Assembly (NCBI GenBank): GCA_050122535.1
Contig: JASFIT010000052.1
Location: 1-16,881, forward strand
Direction: 5' to 3'
From: JASFEQ01 sp050122535
Lineage (GTDB): Bacteria > Desulfobacterota > DSM-4660 > Desulfatiglandales > HGW-15
Length of the DNA stretch: 16,881 nucleotides
Positions 14,734-16,881 of this stretch are shown one piece after another. Both the position numbers and the translations under genes were made by a program. Position 1 is the stretch's first letter; each line of letters starts with the position of its first letter. Under the pieces are notes generated by a model that saw only the letters and a program-made list of their open reading frames with translations, was not told where the DNA came from and ran no database searches.

Positions 14734-15315
14734 ATGGGGGCAAAAAAAATTTTGATGCTTGTGGGCGACTTTGTGGAAGACTACGAGGTGATGGTCCCCT
14801 TCCAAGCGCTCCAAATGGTGGGGCACACGGTAGATGCTGTCTGCCCAGATAAAAAAGCGGGGGATCAAGTCCGGACAGCCGTTCACGACTTCGAAGGAGA
14901 TCAGACTTATAGCGAAAAAAGGGGACACAACTTCACACTTAACGCCAGCTTTGCTGACGTAAAGGCTGAGGACTACGACGCTCTCATCATTCCTGGAGGT
15001 CGCGCACCAGAGTACATTCGTCTTAACCCATCGGTGCTGAAGGTGGTACAATACTTTGCTGAACAGAACAGACCGATCGCAGCGATTTGCCATGGTGCCC
15101 AAGTGCTGGCAGCAGCGGGCGTGATTGAGGGGAAGGCCTGCTCAGCCTATCCTGCCGTGGGGCCTGATGTGAATAGTGCTGGGGGTCAGTATGTGGAGAT
15201 CCCCATTGACAAGGCCCATATTGACGGCAACCTGGTCACTGCACCCGCTTGGCCAGCCCACCCGGATTGGCTCGCCAAGTTCCTCCAAGTACTGGGGACG
15301 AAGATCGAACCATAA
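14734..15315 (+). CDS. DJ-1/PfpI family protein
   Basis: A 193-residue protein of the DJ-1/PfpI superfamily (class I glutamine amidotransferase-like fold). Members include deglycases, glyoxalases, chaperones and intracellular proteases, and the exact activity cannot be set here. Visible features are the FVEDYE segment with E15/E18, IIPGGRAPEYIR (85-96), the nucleophile elbow AAICHGAQVLAAAG with C119-H120, and a C-terminal VTAPAWPAHPDWL. The ATG at 14734 has AAAGGAGG six bases upstream. Next comes the Clp1-like gene, about 15 bases after the stop, suggesting an operon. A role in repair of glycated molecules or in stress response is inference from the family. Confidence 0.9.
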   Translation: MGAKKILMLVGDFVEDYEVMVPFQALQMVGHTVDAVCPDKKAGDQVRTAVHDFEGDQTYSEKRGHNFTLNASFADVKAEDYDALIIPGGRAPEYIRLNPSVLKVVQYFAEQNRPIAAICHGAQVLAAAGVIEGKACSAYPAVGPDVNSAGGQYVEIPIDKAHIDGNLVTAPAWPAHPDWLAKFLQVLGTKIEP

Positions 15316-15329
15316 GTCAGCATCGGGTT

Positions 15330-16217
15330 TTGGGGGTCATTCTGGCGAAAACAGACATACCGACTGCCTGGAAGCAGATCGATCTGACCCGACTCAAGGG
15401 AACTCTGCTGGTGTTGGGTGCGCCCGATGTGGGGAAAAGCACCTTCTGTCGCCATATCTTCGGGAGAGTCCAAGCCAAATCGGATCGCGTGGCTTACTTG
15501 GATGGGGATCCTGGCCAAGGGAGCCTGGGACCGCCCACCACTATGACGCTTGCCTTGGATGTTCTTGATTGTGAAGAATCGCCTACTTCCGGCCAGGTGT
15601 TTCGGTCCTTTGTGGGTGCCGTCTCCCCTACGGGGCACATGCTTCAGATGCTTGTTGGTGCAGTAAGGTTGGTCCAGGCCGCGTATGAGGCCAGGGCCCA
15701 GGTGGTCATCTACGACACAACCGGGCTTATTGACCCGGGCCAAGGCGGCACCCATCTCAAACAGTCTAAAATTGATTTGCTCCGGCCTTCGGTGGTTTTT
15801 GCGATCCAAAACAAAGAGGAGTTGGAGTACCTCTTGAGGCCCTTGCGCAGCAGCTCTCGCACGCAGGTTGTAGAGATGCGCCCATCCCCGGCTGCGCAGT
15901 GGCGAGATCCGCCCGCACGCAGAGCCTATCGTGCCGAGAGATTTGCGCGTTACTTTGCCGTTGCCCGCCCCATCACGGTGGACTGGGGTCAGATGGCCGT
16001 CTTCCCTGCGCCAGCTTTCAGTCTCAACCGTTTGGTGGCCCTGGAGGACAGAGAAGGATTCGCCCTTGGCTTGGGCATTGTGGTGCTATTTGAACGGAAA
16101 TCCAAGCAGGTGACTCTTTTGACACCGCTGGAACCCCTGGATGACATAGATGCCATTCATGTGGGAGACGTGGAGGTGGATCCCGAGACCTTTGAGGATA
16201 GAGCTATATTTTCATAA
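15330..16217 (+). CDS. Clp1/Grc3-like P-loop protein, possible polynucleotide 5'-hydroxyl kinase
   Basis: A protein of about 295 residues. Walker A GAPDVGKST is at about 30-38, and LDGDPGQGSLGPPTT at about 57-71 is the DxDxGQ...GPP signature of Clp1/Grc3/Nol9-type RNA 5'-kinases. VVIYDTTGLIDPGQGG and a C-terminal beta-rich part (GIVVLFERKSKQVTLLTPL) complete the order of the family. Such proteins in bacteria and archaea are mostly uncharacterised, and some phosphorylate 5'-OH RNA ends. The start is unclear. No ATG exists near the 5' end of the frame, and TTG at 15330 is used here because the frame before it runs inside the DJ-1 gene. It probably belongs to one operon with the DJ-1 gene. The radical SAM gene starts 45 bases downstream. 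Confidence 0.75.
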   Translation: MGVILAKTDIPTAWKQIDLTRLKGTLLVLGAPDVGKSTFCRHIFGRVQAKSDRVAYLDGDPGQGSLGPPTTMTLALDVLDCEESPTSGQVFRSFVGAVSPTGHMLQMLVGAVRLVQAAYEARAQVVIYDTTGLIDPGQGGTHLKQSKIDLLRPSVVFAIQNKEELEYLLRPLRSSSRTQVVEMRPSPAAQWRDPPARRAYRAERFARYFAVARPITVDWGQMAVFPAPAFSLNRLVALEDREGFALGLGIVVLFERKSKQVTLLTPLEPLDDIDAIHVGDVEVDPETFEDRAIFS

Positions 16218-16262
16218 ATCATCTCACCTACGTTACTCGTGAAAGCGGTCGAAAGGAGAAGG

Positions 16263-16881
16263 ATGACACAGACTGAGGCAGGCCATCGTCAGTATCCCGC
16301 GGCCATGGTAAATATCACGAACAGGTGCACACTTCGGTGCAAACACTGCTTCATCTACCGTGATGGAAACCCAAATGATCCAAGCAGCGAGATGGATACT
16401 TCCACGATGATCAGAAAGCTCTCTGAATTACAAGGGCGACATGGCATAGAGACCATGTTGTGGATGGGTGGTGAACCTCTCCTGAGGCCGGATGTACTAA
16501 GGAAAGGCGCTAAGCTATTTGAGAGAAACACCGTTACAACCAACGGCACTATTGACTTGATAGATTTGCCTCGCTGCACATATGTTGTTTCTCTGGATGG
16601 GCCACCAGAATTGAATGATAGCATCCGAGGCAAGGGCGCCTTTGAAAAGGTCATGAAAACGCTCTTGCGCGTCCCAGAGGATTTCGAGCCTACCCTCATG
16701 TGTCAATGCGTGGTGACCAAGACAAATGAGGGCAGTCTGGAGGAGCTGGTCGAGTGCCTGCGCCCTACAGGGGCCGAAGGCATGACCTTCTCCTTTTACG
16801 TTCCACCACAAAACGATAAGTCAGAGCTCACATGGGGCTCGCTCAAACGACGTGATGAGGCCGTGTATGAGGTTTTCAAGT
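16263..16881 (+). CDS. Radical SAM protein, 3' end beyond the window
   Basis: The first 206 codons of a radical SAM enzyme, cut by the window end. CTLRCKHC (C22, C26, C29) is the CxxxCxxC motif that binds the SAM [4Fe-4S] cluster. WMGGEPLL (residues 67-74) is the SAM-binding GGE motif, TTNGTIDL follows, and YVVSLDGPPELNDSIRG has the strand-5/6 features of MoaA/PqqE-like members. A SPASM or other C-terminal cluster domain may follow but is not visible, so the substrate cannot be inferred. The ATG at 16263 has AAAGGAGA at 16251-16258. The frame has no stop up to base 16881. It lies 45 bases after the Clp1-like gene, so the two are probably co-transcribed. Confidence 0.85.
   Translation, partial: MTQTEAGHRQYPAAMVNITNRCTLRCKHCFIYRDGNPNDPSSEMDTSTMIRKLSELQGRHGIETMLWMGGEPLLRPDVLRKGAKLFERNTVTTNGTIDLIDLPRCTYVVSLDGPPELNDSIRGKGAFEKVMKTLLRVPEDFEPTLMCQCVVTKTNEGSLEELVECLRPTGAEGMTFSFYVPPQNDKSELTWGSLKRRDEAVYEVFK

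Noticed and set aside
15186..15809. Minus-strand frame opposite the Clp1-like gene
   Set aside because: Shadow of the DJ-1 and Clp1-like genes, with low-quality composition.

Overview
The window looks like a piece of a chromosome from an anaerobic deltaproteobacterium (Desulfobacterota in the broad sense). This is inferred from gene content, not from a marker gene. The clues are a probable selenocysteine-containing rhodanese fused to a ferritin-like domain, a solitary cytoplasmic molybdopterin oxidoreductase, a FadH/2-enoate-reductase-type flavoenzyme with an Fe-S cluster, a branched-chain amino acid type ABC transporter, and intergenic palindromic repeats of a kind common in such genomes. 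No rRNA, tRNA, CRISPR array, complete insertion sequence or phage gene was recognised.

Layout. At 68-418 (minus) there is a small membrane-anchored protein of unknown function. It is followed by about 1.5 kb of AT-rich DNA without a convincing gene, holding a 50-bp imperfect tandem repeat, hairpins and one copy of a dispersed repeat. At 2002-2838 (plus) lies the most notable gene: a rhodanese domain whose catalytic Cys position is an in-frame UGA, read through into a ferritin-like diiron domain, with a plausible bacterial SECIS hairpin just after the UGA. A fatty acid hydroxylase/sterol desaturase-type membrane enzyme follows (2899-3801). After it come decayed gene fragments and a second copy of the dispersed repeat, so the two-gene block is flanked by direct repeats about 2.4 kb apart.

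The next stretch is on the minus strand: a DUF302-like membrane-anchored protein (4195-4680), the molybdopterin oxidoreductase (5005-7146), and a HAD hydrolase gene (7381-8046) interrupted by one in-frame amber codon. A short element with terminal inverted repeats lies at 8099-8207. The four-gene livF-livG-livM-livH operon follows (8294-11759, transcribed livH first) with a recognisable promoter upstream of livH. No substrate-binding protein gene is in the window.

The right end has a small hypothetical ORF beside a cluster of three palindromes (12207-12350) and a FadH-like NADH:flavin oxidoreductase (12443-14398, minus). Divergent from it on the plus strand are a DJ-1/PfpI protein, a Clp1/Grc3-like P-loop protein and a radical SAM protein cut by the window end.

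How the genes may work together. The Liv-type transporter, the FadH-like reductase, the hydroxylase and the Mo/W enzyme fit an anaerobe handling organic acids or CoA esters. The rhodanese-ferritin protein and the DJ-1 protein fit sulfur handling and stress protection. No single pathway is demonstrated by the sequence. The selenoprotein assignment means the genome should also carry selA, selB, selC and selD, none of which lie here.
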